From CAXTSE01 sp035554115 (lineage in GTDB: Bacteria; Actinomycetota; Actinomycetes; Actinomycetales; Microbacteriaceae), in the NCBI GenBank assembly GCA_035554115.1, contig DATMIW010000029.1, positions 1-64,000 of the forward strand: a DNA stretch of 64,000 nt. Direction: 5' to 3'. Both the position numbers and the translations under genes were made by a program. Below, piece by piece: positions 34,501-43,161 of the stretch; within the stretch, counting starts at the first letter, position 1; every line of letters begins with the position of its first letter. The notes beneath the pieces are model-generated. The model was not told the DNA's origin and searched no databases. It saw nothing but the letters and a program-made list of their open reading frames with translations.

Positions 34501-35087
34501 ATGTCAGCGACCATCCGCTTGCCGGTCTCGAGACGCAGCTAGCCCGCCATGCAAGCATCAGCATTGCCGAGCTCCTCGGCGGCGAGGCAGTGTCCGACGG
34601 CGAGACCGTGACCGTGGCGGGGTTGCTCACCAATGTGCAGCATCGCACCGCGCGAAACTCAGGCAATCCCTATGGGGTTGTCGCGGTCGAGGATTTCGGT
34701 GGCGAGATCAGCGTCATGTTCCTCGGGAAGACCTATCAGGAGTTCTCCCCGGCGCTCATCGGCGACTCGATTGTGGTTATTCGCGGCCGTGTGCAGGTGC
34801 GCGACGACGGACTGAGCCTGCACGCCGCATCCCTGTTCGTACCAGACACCGGTGCGAGTCTCGGCTCCGGACCGCTCGTCATTTCGGTGCCCGAATCGCG
34901 TGCGACGACCGACGTGGTGACAGCACTCAACGACGTGCTTATTCGGCACGCGGGTGACAACGAGGTGCGGCTGCGGCTGGTGCGCGGCGACAACGCCCGG
35001 ATGTTCGAGATCCCCTTCCCGGTGTCGGTCACCGCTGACCTCTATGGCGAGCTGAAGAGCCTGCTCGGGCCGAACTGCCTGGCCTGA
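31572..35087 (+). CDS. dnaE: DNA polymerase III alpha subunit
   Basis: This is the replicative polymerase catalytic subunit, of 1171 residues, close to the usual size of DnaE1. The N-terminal PHP domain starts VHLHVHSEYSMLDGAAR. The polymerase core contains GPGRGSGAGSMAAYAM and the acidic PDFDVDFDERR (from about 412). FNKAHSAAYG and the helix-hairpin-helix region follow, then an OB fold (VTVAGLLTNVQHRTARNSG). TTG at 31572 is preceded by GGAGAG. The PHP histidines (HVHSEYS) look intact, which suggests proofreading capacity as reported for mycobacterial DnaE1. Confidence 0.96.
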   Translation: MAANDSFVHLHVHSEYSMLDGAARVTDLMQAVVEQGMPAVAITDHGNNFGAFDFWSKARAAGVKPIIGTEAYLTPRTHRTEKTRVKWGNGGEDDVSGSGAYTHMTLLAETTEGMHNLFRMSSLASTEGYYFKPRMDRELLNRYGKGIIATTGCPSGEVQTRLRLGQYDEAVKAAAEFRDIFGKENFFAEIMDHGLGIERRIMSDLLRLADELKLPLVATNDLHYTHAHDATAHEILLCVQSGSTLADPNRFKFDAQEFYLKTPAQMRQVFKDHPEACDNTLLIAERCDVEFNTNANYMPRFPVPEGESEDSWFVKEVEKGLHERYPAGIPDDVRKQADYEVDVIVQMGFPGYFLVVADFINWSKSQGIRVGPGRGSGAGSMAAYAMKITDLDPLRHGLIFERFLNPDRVSMPDFDVDFDERRRGEVIKYVTEKYGEERVAQIVTYGTIKAKQAMKDSARVLGMPFSVGEKLTKAFPPPVMGKDMSLTDATNPASDRYKEAADIRALVASDAEAAKVFETALGIENLKRQWGVHAAGVIMSSEPLIDIIPIMRREQDGQIVTQFDFPASEALGLVKMDFLGLRNLTIIDDALDNIEANRGHRPVLEDLELDDPAAYELLGRGDTLGVFQLDGGPMRGLLRLMKPDNFEDISAVIALYRPGPMGANSHTNYALRKNGSQPIVPIHPELEESLRDILDTSYGLIIYQEQVMAIAQRVAGFSLGQADILRRAMGKKKKSELDKQYEGFVAGMKHNGYSDTAIKTLWDILLPFSDYAFNKAHSAAYGVLSYWTAYLKAHYPAEYMAALLTSVGDARDKLAIYLNECRRMGIKVLAPDVNESIGYFAAVGDDIRFGLGAVRNVGFGVVEQIRQARIDKGAFTSFHDFLRKVPLQAVNKRLIESLIKAGAFDSLGSTRRALIEIHEGAVERAVSDKRAEANGQVGFDFDSLWDEPEHAVDSVPERPEWPKREKLAAERDMLGLYVSDHPLAGLETQLARHASISIAELLGGEAVSDGETVTVAGLLTNVQHRTARNSGNPYGVVAVEDFGGEISVMFLGKTYQEFSPALIGDSIVVIRGRVQVRDDGLSLHAASLFVPDTGASLGSGPLVISVPESRATTDVVTALNDVLIRHAGDNEVRLRLVRGDNARMFEIPFPVSVTADLYGELKSLLGPNCLA

Positions 35088-35129
35088 CCGAGAGTCGGGG
35101 CCCAGCAGCGCAACTAGCATTGAGGTGTC

Positions 35130-36440
35130 ATGATTCAGACCCTCGATCTCCGCGGCACGCAGCCCACGCGTGCGCAACTTGCCGCCCTCGTTCCTCGTGC
35201 CCGTGTCGATGTGGCGGCGGCCACTGAATCTGCCGGCGCACTCATTTCCGATGTCCGCGAACGCGGCGAAGCGGCCCTGCTCGAGCAGTCAGAGCGCTTC
35301 GATGGGGTGCGACCGGATGCCGTCCGCGTCCCACAGGCTGCAATAGCCGCCGCCGTCGCGGCCCTCGACCCCGCCATCCGCACCGCAATCGACGAAGCCA
35401 TTGCGCGGGTGCGCCGCGCGAGCGAAGCCCAGGTGCCACCTCCGGCGAGCACCGAGCTCGCTTCGGGCGCGACTGTCGTGCAGCGCTGGCAACCGGTGTC
35501 GCGAGTGGGCTTCTACGTTCCCGGCGGTAAGGCGGTGTACCCGTCGAGCGTCATCATGAATGTCGTTCCCGCGCAGGTCGCGGGCGTTCCCGCCGTGGTA
35601 CTCGCGTCGCCCGCGCAGGCCGAATTCGCCGGCAGTGTTCACCCCACGATTCTCGCGGCGGCGGGCATCCTGGGTGTCGACGAGGTCTTCGCCATGGGGG
35701 GTGCCGGTGCGATCGGTGCCTTCGCCTATGGGGTGCCGTCCCTCGATCTCGATCCGGTGGACCTCATAACAGGTCCCGGCAATGTGTTCGTGGCGGCGGC
35801 GAAACGGCTCGTCCGCGGCGTTGTCGGCATTGATTCTGAGGCCGGCCCGACCGAGATTCTCATCATCGCCGATGCCACCGCCTCTGCGCGCCTGGTCGCC
35901 GCCGACCTCGTGAGCCAGGCGGAGCACGACGAGCTGGCCGCCGCACTTTTGGTGACGGATTCCCCGGAGCTCGTCGACGGCGTACGCGCCGAGCTTGACC
36001 TCCAGGCCCAGCAGACCGCACACGCCGCACGCGTGCGCGAAGCTCTCGACGGCCGCCAGTCCGCAATCGTTCTGGTCGATGACCTTGAGACTGCCGCCGC
36101 ATTCAGCAATGTCTACGGCCCAGAGCACCTTGAGTTGCAGACCGCCGATACAGCGGCCACCCTTGCGCTGATCGACAACGCCGGGGCGATTTTCATCGGC
36201 TCGGATGCCCCGGTCAGCCTGGGCGACTACCTTGCGGGCTCGAACCACGTGCTTCCTACCGGCGGACAGTCTCGGTTCTCGTCCGGGCTCGGAGCCATGA
36301 CATTCCTGCGATCGCAGCAGGTGATCGTCTATGACCACGAGGGTTTGCGCACGGTGGCCGATAGCATCCGCGTGTTCAGCGATGCGGAGCACCTTCCCGC
36401 GCACGGCGATGCGGTTCAGCGCCGCTTCGAGGGCGAGTAG
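35130..36440 (+). CDS. hisD: Histidinol dehydrogenase
   Basis: HisD oxidises histidinol to histidine with two NAD in the last step of histidine synthesis. The 436 residues contain PVSRVGFYVPGGKAVYPSSV, TGPGNVFVAAAKRLV, GIDSEAGPTEILI and SQAEHDELAAALLVTDS, which holds the Glu-His catalytic pair and zinc ligands. The C-terminal region has GPEHLELQ and PTGGQSRFSSGL. No other his gene follows in the window; nrdR and pyrD come next. Confidence 0.95.
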   Translation: MIQTLDLRGTQPTRAQLAALVPRARVDVAAATESAGALISDVRERGEAALLEQSERFDGVRPDAVRVPQAAIAAAVAALDPAIRTAIDEAIARVRRASEAQVPPPASTELASGATVVQRWQPVSRVGFYVPGGKAVYPSSVIMNVVPAQVAGVPAVVLASPAQAEFAGSVHPTILAAAGILGVDEVFAMGGAGAIGAFAYGVPSLDLDPVDLITGPGNVFVAAAKRLVRGVVGIDSEAGPTEILIIADATASARLVAADLVSQAEHDELAAALLVTDSPELVDGVRAELDLQAQQTAHAARVREALDGRQSAIVLVDDLETAAAFSNVYGPEHLELQTADTAATLALIDNAGAIFIGSDAPVSLGDYLAGSNHVLPTGGQSRFSSGLGAMTFLRSQQVIVYDHEGLRTVADSIRVFSDAEHLPAHGDAVQRRFEGE

Positions 36441-36499
36441 CACAGCGATCCGCGCGGGCTCCGGCAATCCGGCGTCGCGTCGTTTAGCCTGATCGCACC

Positions 36500-36985
36500 A
36501 TGTTCTGTCCCTTCTGCCGTCACCCTGACAGTCGTGTTGTCGACTCGCGCACGACCGACGACGGCTTGGCGATCCGCCGGCGACGCCAGTGCCCGGAATG
36601 CGGGCGTCGCTTCTCGACTACCGAGACAGCGAGTCTGAGCGTCATCAAGCGCAGCGGCATTGTTGAACCCTTCAGCCGCGAGAAAATCGTTGCGGGTGTA
36701 CGGAAGGCGTGCCAGGGACGCCCGGTGAGCGACGCCGATCTTGCCCTGCTCGCTCAGCGCGTCGAAGAGAGCATTCGCGCCACAGGTGTCGCACAGATCG
36801 ATGCCAACGACATCGGTCTGTCGATTCTGCCGCCGCTGCGCGAACTGGATGAGGTGGCCTACCTCCGTTTCGCAAGCGTCTACCAGGGGTTCGATTCCCT
36901 CGACGACTTCGAGGCCGCCATCACGCTGCTCCGGGTTGAGCACGCAACGGCGAAGGTGGAAAGCGACGACCCGGGTCGCCAGTAA
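36500..36985 (+). CDS. nrdR: Transcriptional repressor NrdR
   Basis: NrdR represses ribonucleotide reductase operons in response to ATP/dATP. Of 161 residues, the N-terminal zinc ribbon has CPFC (3-6) and CPEC, followed by GRRFSTTE. The ATP-cone domain starts VIKRSGIVEPFSREKIVAGVRKAC (in pieces). It is a single gene with 59 bases upstream. NrdR boxes were not seen in this window, so its targets lie elsewhere. Confidence 0.95.
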   Translation: MFCPFCRHPDSRVVDSRTTDDGLAIRRRRQCPECGRRFSTTETASLSVIKRSGIVEPFSREKIVAGVRKACQGRPVSDADLALLAQRVEESIRATGVAQIDANDIGLSILPPLRELDEVAYLRFASVYQGFDSLDDFEAAITLLRVEHATAKVESDDPGRQ

Positions 36986-36997
36986 CCTGAACCCAGC

Positions 36998-38020
36998 ATG
37001 TATTCCCTCCTCTTTCGGCTGATCCTGAGCCGCCTTGATCCCGAGCGCGCCCATCACCTGGCCTTCGCTGTGATCCGCCTACTTCCCGCCGTCGCTCCGC
37101 TCGTTCGCCGCCTTACGCGTCCGACGACCGATCTGTCGGTGCAGACTTTGGGGCTCACGTTCTCCACCCCATTCGGTGTTGCTGCGGGTTTCGACAAGGA
37201 TGCCCGCGGAATTCGCGGTCTGGGGTTACTCGGATTCGGGCACGTCGAGATCGGCACCGTCACCGCTCAGGCCCAGCCAGGCAATCCCACACCTCGGCTG
37301 TTTCGACTGATTCCCGACCGCGCGGTCATCAACCGCATGGGGTTCAACAACGGGGGAGCCGATGCGGTCTCGCCGCGGCTGACCCGTGAGGTTGCGCGTC
37401 GCATCCGTCCGATTGTCGGTGCGAACATTGGCAAATCGCGAGTTGTAAGCGTTGACGACGCGGTTGACGACTATCTGTTCAGTACCCGCGCGCTGGCGCC
37501 GGCGGCGGACTACCTCGTCGTGAACGTCAGTTCCCCCAATACACCTGGGCTCCGCGGTTTGCAGGAAATCGATCGACTTGCCCCTCTGCTCGAAGCCGTT
37601 CGGGATGCGGCATCCGGCACCCCCGTACTTGTCAAAATCGCACCGGATCTGAGCAATGATGAGGCGCTGCGCATTGCGGCCCTCGTCGTGCGTCTCGAGC
37701 TCGCAGGCATCGTGGCGACGAACACGACCCTGTCGCGCGCGGGCCTTCGCACTCCCTCGGAGACAGTCGAGGCCGCGGGTGCCGGCGGCTTATCGGGAGC
37801 ACCTCTGGCGGCTCGTTCTCTCGAACTTCTCCGGGTGCTCCGCGGCGCGGTGCCCGCGGAGCTGTGCATTATTTCGGTCGGGGGAGTGGAAACCGCCGCC
37901 GATGTGCAGGAGCGCCTTGAGGCGGGAGCGACCCTTGTGCAGGGTTATACGGGCTTCCTGTACCGCGGACCGCTGTGGGCCCGACAGATCAATCGAGGAC
38001 TTGCCGCGCTGCGATCCTGA
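36998..38020 (+). CDS. pyrD: Dihydroorotate dehydrogenase, class 2
   Basis: This membrane-associated, quinone-linked enzyme of pyrimidine synthesis oxidises dihydroorotate. Of 340 residues, the amphipathic N-terminal part (MYSLLFRLILSRLDPERAHHL) is characteristic of class 2. FMN and substrate segments are GVAAGFDKDA, INRMGFNN, VNVSSPNTPGLR with the catalytic Ser, KIAPDLSNDEAL and VQGYTGFLYRGP. It lies 12 bases after nrdR and converges on the DUF3043 gene. Confidence 0.95.
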   Translation: MYSLLFRLILSRLDPERAHHLAFAVIRLLPAVAPLVRRLTRPTTDLSVQTLGLTFSTPFGVAAGFDKDARGIRGLGLLGFGHVEIGTVTAQAQPGNPTPRLFRLIPDRAVINRMGFNNGGADAVSPRLTREVARRIRPIVGANIGKSRVVSVDDAVDDYLFSTRALAPAADYLVVNVSSPNTPGLRGLQEIDRLAPLLEAVRDAASGTPVLVKIAPDLSNDEALRIAALVVRLELAGIVATNTTLSRAGLRTPSETVEAAGAGGLSGAPLAARSLELLRVLRGAVPAELCIISVGGVETAADVQERLEAGATLVQGYTGFLYRGPLWARQINRGLAALRS

Positions 38021-38038
38021 AGATTCAGATCCTGTGGA

Positions 38039-38602
38039 TCAGCTCGGGTAGTGGCCGCGCTTCACCTGAGGCTTAGGGAGCCGCAGCGGGCGGAGCTGAA
38101 TCGCCCGCATGAAGGCATACCAGCGGATGCGTTCAACCTTTGTCGCTCCGAACTTTGCGGCGAGCTTGCGGTTCAAGGTGAACCCGAGAACCACCCCGTC
38201 GGCGATCACGATGAGGATCACGACATAGACGCCGTAGACGGCGTACTGCTGAGCGCCGACCGGCAGCAGATAGCTGAGGAACGTCACAGCGACCATCGGC
38301 AGCAGGAGTTCACCGATACTGAATCGGGCATCCACATAGTCACGCACAAAGCGCTTCTGCGGGCCCTTGTCGCGCAACGGCAGGTACTTCTCTTCTCCAC
38401 TCGCGAGTCCGATACGGGCGCGATCGCGTTCCGTAGCGGTCTGGGCGCGGGACTGACGAGTCGCTTCGCGACGATCGGTCGGCACCAGAGGGCGTTTGCG
38501 CGCGGCTTCCTGCTCTTTGCGTCGCGGAGTGGCTCGCCCCTTCGTCGTGTTCTCGTCAGAGTCGGCGACGGGTTCCGGTTCGGATTGGGGGGTCTTGGCC
38601 AC
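38039..38602 (-). CDS. DUF3043 membrane protein
   Basis: This actinobacterial protein of unknown function has 187 residues. A long, charged, Arg/Lys/Glu-rich cytoplasmic N-terminus (1-90, including PRRKEQEAARKRP) is followed by LPLRDKGPQKRFVRDYVDAR and two membrane helices at about 97-118 and 122-142. A basic end containing RIRWYAFMRAIQLRPLR closes it. The family is recognised by the DKGP..RFVRDYVD segment. It is divergent from the M20 dipeptidase, with only 17 bases between the starts. Confidence 0.85.
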   Translation of the reverse strand: MAKTPQSEPEPVADSDENTTKGRATPRRKEQEAARKRPLVPTDRREATRQSRAQTATERDRARIGLASGEEKYLPLRDKGPQKRFVRDYVDARFSIGELLLPMVAVTFLSYLLPVGAQQYAVYGVYVVILIVIADGVVLGFTLNRKLAAKFGATKVERIRWYAFMRAIQLRPLRLPKPQVKRGHYPS

Positions 38603-38619
38603 GTCTTAAGATTAGCCCC

Positions 38620-40038
38620 ATGTCTGCGACCGAACCCGCCGAGACCAGCCCCCATGCGGAACACCTCGCCGAGGCGGTGCGGGCGGGGTTTCCGACGGCC
38701 GTAGCCGAGCTGGCCAAGTTGGTGCGGATCCCGTCGGTGTCCTGGGATGGGTACGACGCCGACCAGCTCGTGCACTCGGCCGAGGCCGTTGCCGAGCTGG
38801 CCCGCGAGACGGGTGTATTCGACCTGGTCGAGGTGCTGAGCGCAACGCCTCCCGAGGGGCACGAGCACGGGCATCCGGCGGTTGTCGCGACCCGAACCGC
38901 CCGCAAGGGACGTCCGACGGTGCTCCTGTACGCGCATCACGACGTGCAGCCACCCGGCGCTGACACCGACTGGATTTCTGCTCCATATGAGCCGACAGTG
39001 CGGGGCGACCGACTCTACGGGCGGGGGGCCGCCGACGATACCGCCGGCATCCTCGCGCACATCGCCGCGATCCGAGCCCTCGCCGAGGTTCTCGAGGGTC
39101 AGGGAGAGGACCTCGATCTCGGAATCATTGTGTTCATAGAAGGGGAAGAGGAGTTCGGCTCCCGATCGCTGGGTTCACTCTTTGACCAGCTCGGGGAGCG
39201 CCTCGCATCGGACGTCATCGTCGTTGCGGATTCCGCCAACTGGAACCTGCAAACTCCCGCTCTCACAGTCGGGCTCCGGGGGGCTGTTGCGTTCAATCTC
39301 CGGGTATCGACGCTCGATCACGCCTCTCATTCGGGATTGTTCGGAGGCCAGGTCCCAGATGCGATGCTCGCTGCCATCCAGCTGCTGTCGTCGCTCTGGA
39401 ATGCCGATGGCTCCGTCGCTGTCGAGGGATTGGCCTCCGCTCCCGGCACGACTCCCGCCGGATATGACGAGCACGCGCTCCGTGCGGACGCCGGCCTCCT
39501 CGACGGGGTGACCCCGATCGGTCGCGGCGAGATCCTGGCACGGGCGTGGTTTCAGCCGGCCATAACGATTACGGGAATCGACGCACCCACGGTGCGGGAC
39601 GCGTCCAACACCCTGCTGCCCTCGGTTCGTGTGCGGGTCAGCGCGCGCGTCGCACCGGGACAATCGGCCGCGGACTACTTCGACCATCTTGAGGCGCACC
39701 TGCGCTCGCACGCGCCGCATGGTGCGCACCTCGAGATCGACGACGTGGATCTCGGGGAGCCGTTCGAGGTCAACGCCGAGGGCTGGGCAACCGCAGAATC
39801 CCTGGCGGCTCTCCGGGAGGGATACGGCGTTGAGCCCGTCCAGATCGGGATGGGCGGATCGATTCCATTCATCGCCGACCTGGCCCACAGATTCCCCACC
39901 ACCCAGATTCTCATCACCGGGGTTGAAGACCCCGATTCGCGGGCCCACAGCCCCAATGAATCCGTCCACCTGCCCACATTTGCGAAAGCGATCCACGCCG
40001 AAGCGCTCTTCCTGGCACGTCTGAACTCTCGGGCATAA
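38620..40038 (+). CDS. M20-family dipeptidase / peptidase
   Basis: This metal-dependent hydrolase of 472 residues probably cleaves dipeptides or releases N-terminal residues in the cytoplasm. The M20 motifs are LLYAHHDVQPPG with a metal-ligand His and Asp, GRGAADDTAGI with the bridging Asp, and FIEGEEEFGS with the catalytic Glu pair. A dimerisation (lid) domain lies at about 220-330. The C-terminal metal His is in EDPDSRAHSPNESVHLP. Substrate specificity is unknown. It ends just before erpA. Confidence 0.88.
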   Translation: MSATEPAETSPHAEHLAEAVRAGFPTAVAELAKLVRIPSVSWDGYDADQLVHSAEAVAELARETGVFDLVEVLSATPPEGHEHGHPAVVATRTARKGRPTVLLYAHHDVQPPGADTDWISAPYEPTVRGDRLYGRGAADDTAGILAHIAAIRALAEVLEGQGEDLDLGIIVFIEGEEEFGSRSLGSLFDQLGERLASDVIVVADSANWNLQTPALTVGLRGAVAFNLRVSTLDHASHSGLFGGQVPDAMLAAIQLLSSLWNADGSVAVEGLASAPGTTPAGYDEHALRADAGLLDGVTPIGRGEILARAWFQPAITITGIDAPTVRDASNTLLPSVRVRVSARVAPGQSAADYFDHLEAHLRSHAPHGAHLEIDDVDLGEPFEVNAEGWATAESLAALREGYGVEPVQIGMGGSIPFIADLAHRFPTTQILITGVEDPDSRAHSPNESVHLPTFAKAIHAEALFLARLNSRA

Positions 40039-40048
40039 GATGGACCAC

Positions 40049-40420
40049 ATGACTGACACCATCGCGACCCCGTCCGCTGCAGAGCTCGAGGCGACCCACG
40101 GAGTGGGCCTCAGCGACATTGCCGCCGACAAGGTGCGCAGCCTGCTCGAGCAGGAGGGTCGCGACGACCTTCGCCTGCGAGTCGCCGTGCAGCCCGGAGG
40201 CTGCTCGGGGCTCATCTACCAGCTGTACTTCGACGAGCGTTTGCTCGAAGGTGACGCGACCCGCGACTTCAACGGTGTCGAGGTCGTCGTCGACAAGATG
40301 AGCGTCCCGTATCTCGAAGGCGCGTCGATCGATTTCGAAGACACCATCCAGAAGCAGGGCTTCACAATCGACAACCCGAACGCACAGGGAAGCTGCGCGT
40401 GTGGAGATTCGTTCCACTAG
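40049..40420 (+). CDS. erpA: Iron-sulfur cluster insertion protein ErpA
   Basis: This A-type carrier hands Fe-S clusters to apoproteins. Of 123 residues, the three ligand cysteines are in QPGGCSGLIY and the C-terminal GSCACGDSF. ATG at 40049 was chosen; ATG at 40040 in the same frame is possible. Neither has a strong Shine-Dalgarno. The position beside the respiratory genes, which include the Rieske protein QcrA, is consistent with a role in respiratory Fe-S maturation. Confidence 0.92.
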   Translation: MTDTIATPSAAELEATHGVGLSDIAADKVRSLLEQEGRDDLRLRVAVQPGGCSGLIYQLYFDERLLEGDATRDFNGVEVVVDKMSVPYLEGASIDFEDTIQKQGFTIDNPNAQGSCACGDSFH

Positions 40421-40444
40421 ATTCTCCGGTCAACACACCGTCCC

Positions 40445-40476
40445 AGAGGGCGCCCGCCGAAAAGCGGGCGCCCTCT
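40445..40476. terminator. Strong hairpin after erpA
   Basis: A 13-bp perfect stem AGAGGGCGCCCGC/GCGGGCGCCCTCT with loop CGAAAA follows the erpA stop by 24 bases. The T tract is poor (CTCGTTATA). It probably ends erpA transcription and isolates ctaC. Confidence 0.8.
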
Positions 40477-40524
40477 CTCGTTATAGACTGATCAGACCAG
40501 CTTCGCTTCTTCGAGAGGTCCCAG

Positions 40525-41442
40525 GTGCGTTCCCATCGCCCGCAACGCACGGCCGCACAGCGGTCGTCGCGTTCCCATATCGGCCGGTGGGCCGTCATCC
40601 CTATTGGTGTCGCAGTTGCCGTCATTTTGGCCGGGTGCACCCAACAGCAATTGCAGGGCTTCTTGCCCGGCGACGGTGAGATCACCAACCACACAAGCCG
40701 CATCATCGGCCTGTGGACGACCTCCTGGATCGTGCTGCTGGCCGTCGGTCTTGTCACGTGGGCGCTCGTCATATGGGCCGCTGTTGTCTACCGCCGCCGC
40801 AAGGGTCAGACCGGTCTTCCGGTGCAACTGCGCTACAACATGCCGATCGAGATCTTCTACACGATCGTTCCGCTCATCCTCGTGCTGGGGTTCTTCGCCT
40901 TCACGGCGCGCGATCAGGCGGCAATCGAGTCTGACTACTCGGCCGACGGCGGCGCTGATGTCACGATCCAGGTCTATGGCAAGCGCTGGGCGTGGGACTT
41001 CAACTACGTCGACGAGAACGTCTACTACGCCGGAATCCAAGCGCAGCCGACCAAAGACGGCAGCGTTGACGAGAGCAAGCTCCCGGTTCTGTACCTGCCG
41101 GTGGGCAAGAAGGTCAAGATTAACATCGAGTCCCGCGATGTGATCCATTCCTTCTGGGTTCTCGACTTCCTCTACAAAAAAGACATGATCCCCGGCAAGT
41201 CCAACTACCTGTACTTCGTGCCGCTGAAAGAGGGCACCTACAAGGGCAAGTGCGCCGAGCTCTGCGGTGAATATCACTCCCTCATGCTCTTCAAAGTCAA
41301 GGTCGTTTCACCCGAGGAATACGAACGTCAAATGGGTCTGTTGCGCGCCGAAGGCAACGAGGGCCAGCTGGGCGCCGAGTACAACACCAATACGAACCTG
41401 CCCGGCAACGGAAGCGCCAACGAAGGCGAGAAGGCGAAATGA
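40525..41442 (+). CDS. ctaC: Cytochrome c oxidase subunit II
   Basis: This CuA-carrying subunit of the aa3 oxidase accepts electrons from the diheme cytochrome QcrC. The 305-residue precursor is a lipoprotein: the signal sequence ends in LAGC, so Cys37 is probably lipid-modified. Two membrane helices follow. The CuA motif is CAELCGEYHSLM, with an upstream ligand in DVIHSFWV. An actinobacterial insertion with KDGSVDESK lies in the cupredoxin domain. GTG at 40525 follows GAGAGG. The stop overlaps ctaD by 4 nt. Confidence 0.95.
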   Translation: MRSHRPQRTAAQRSSRSHIGRWAVIPIGVAVAVILAGCTQQQLQGFLPGDGEITNHTSRIIGLWTTSWIVLLAVGLVTWALVIWAAVVYRRRKGQTGLPVQLRYNMPIEIFYTIVPLILVLGFFAFTARDQAAIESDYSADGGADVTIQVYGKRWAWDFNYVDENVYYAGIQAQPTKDGSVDESKLPVLYLPVGKKVKINIESRDVIHSFWVLDFLYKKDMIPGKSNYLYFVPLKEGTYKGKCAELCGEYHSLMLFKVKVVSPEEYERQMGLLRAEGNEGQLGAEYNTNTNLPGNGSANEGEKAK

Positions 41443-43157
41443 CAGCAGTAGATTCTGTGCGCGCGCCGTTTGGCACCCCCCGCGTTGAGCGCAAGGGCAA
41501 TATCGTCGTCAAATGGCTGACGACCACTGATCACAAGACAATCGGGTATCTCTACCTCATTTCGTCGTTCGTGTTCTTCTGCATCGGCGGTGTGATGGCT
41601 CTTGTCATCCGCGCGCAGCTGTTCGAACCGGGCTTGCGGATCGTGGCCTCGGGCGAGCAGTACAACCAGCTCTTCACGATGCACGGCACGATCATGCTGT
41701 TGCTATTCGCGACACCGCTGTTCGCCGGTTTCGCAAACGTAGCGATGCCCCTGCAAATTGGCGCTCCTGACGTTGCATTCCCGCGACTCAACGCACTCGC
41801 CTACTGGTTGTTCCTCTTCGGTGCGCTGATCACCGTTGGTGGCTTCCTCACCCCGCAGGGTGCGGCGTCCTTCGGATGGTTCGCCTATTCGCCGCTCTCG
41901 AGTACGACGTTCACGCCCGGCGTTGGCGGCAATCTGTGGGTCTTCGGTCTCGCTATGACCGGTTTCGGCACCATCCTCGGTGCAGTCAACTTCATCACCA
42001 CGATCATCACGATGCGTGCCCCCGGCATGACGATGTTCCGGATGCCGATCTTCACCTGGAACATCCTGGTCACGTCGATCCTCGTGCTGCTGGCGTTCCC
42101 GGTACTTGCCGCCGGTCTGTTCGCCCTCGGAGCGGATCGCGTTTTCGAAGCGCATCTACTGGACCCTGCAAACGGGGGAGCGATCCTCTGGCAGCATCTG
42201 TTCTGGTTCTTCGGGCACCCCGAGGTGTACATCATCGCCTTGCCGTTCTTCGGCATCATCAGCGAGGTACTTCCGGTCTTCAGCCGTAAGCCGATCTTCG
42301 GCTACAAGACACTCATCTACGCGACCATCTCGATCGCCGCCCTTTCTGTCACTGTGTGGGCGCACCACATGTATGTGACGGGATCGGTGCTGTTGCCGTT
42401 CTTCGCGCTCCTCACGATGCTCATTGCGGTGCCGACCGGTGTGAAGATCTTCAACTGGGTCGGCACGATGTGGCGCGGGTCGGTGACCTTCGAAACGCCC
42501 ATGCTGTGGGCGATCGGGTTCCTCATTACCTTCACCTTCGGGGGTCTTACCGGCGTGATCCTGGCGTCGCCGCCTCTGGACTTCCATGTCTCCGACTCGT
42601 ACTTCGTTGTTGCGCACTTCCACTACGTGGTGTTCGGCACTGTCGTGTTCGCAATGTTCAGCGGGTTCTACTTCTGGTGGCCCAAGTGGACCGGCAAGAT
42701 GCTCAACGAGCGGCTCGGAAAGATTCACTTCTGGTTGCTGTTTATCGGCTTCCACACGACCTTCCTCATCCAGCACTGGATCGGCGTCATCGGTATGCCG
42801 CGACGGTATTGGAGCTACCTTCCCGACGACGGTGTCACCTGGATGAACCAGCTGTCGACGATCGGTGCCATGATCCTCGGGATCTCGCTCATTCCGTTCT
42901 TCCTGAACGTGTGGATCACCTCGCGCCGCGGAGTGAAGGTCACCGTCGACGACCCGTGGGGCAATGCCCGTTCGCTCGAGTGGGCGACGTCGTGCCCTCC
43001 GCCGCGTCACAACTTCACGTCGATCCCGCGCATCCGCTCCGAGTCGCCGGCGTTCGATCTGCACCACCCGGAGGCGACAGTGCAGGTGGGAGTCGGGCCC
43101 TTCAAGGACGCTCCCGAGCGTCCGGTGATCGACCTCGCCGACGGAAAGGTCAACTGA
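41439..43157 (+). CDS. ctaD: Cytochrome c oxidase subunit I
   Basis: This is the catalytic subunit of the aa3-type oxidase, with 12 membrane helices and 572 residues. Haem and CuB ligands lie in FTMHGTIM, WFFGHPEVYI with the His-Tyr pair, WAHHMYVTG and VAHFHYVVFG. FEAHLL shows an extra loop typical of actinobacteria. The end carries a hydrophilic tail. It starts in an ATGA overlap with ctaC and is followed 4 bases later by ctaF. Confidence 0.97.
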   Translation: MTAVDSVRAPFGTPRVERKGNIVVKWLTTTDHKTIGYLYLISSFVFFCIGGVMALVIRAQLFEPGLRIVASGEQYNQLFTMHGTIMLLLFATPLFAGFANVAMPLQIGAPDVAFPRLNALAYWLFLFGALITVGGFLTPQGAASFGWFAYSPLSSTTFTPGVGGNLWVFGLAMTGFGTILGAVNFITTIITMRAPGMTMFRMPIFTWNILVTSILVLLAFPVLAAGLFALGADRVFEAHLLDPANGGAILWQHLFWFFGHPEVYIIALPFFGIISEVLPVFSRKPIFGYKTLIYATISIAALSVTVWAHHMYVTGSVLLPFFALLTMLIAVPTGVKIFNWVGTMWRGSVTFETPMLWAIGFLITFTFGGLTGVILASPPLDFHVSDSYFVVAHFHYVVFGTVVFAMFSGFYFWWPKWTGKMLNERLGKIHFWLLFIGFHTTFLIQHWIGVIGMPRRYWSYLPDDGVTWMNQLSTIGAMILGISLIPFFLNVWITSRRGVKVTVDDPWGNARSLEWATSCPPPRHNFTSIPRIRSESPAFDLHHPEATVQVGVGPFKDAPERPVIDLADGKVN

Positions 43158-43161
43158 GCCG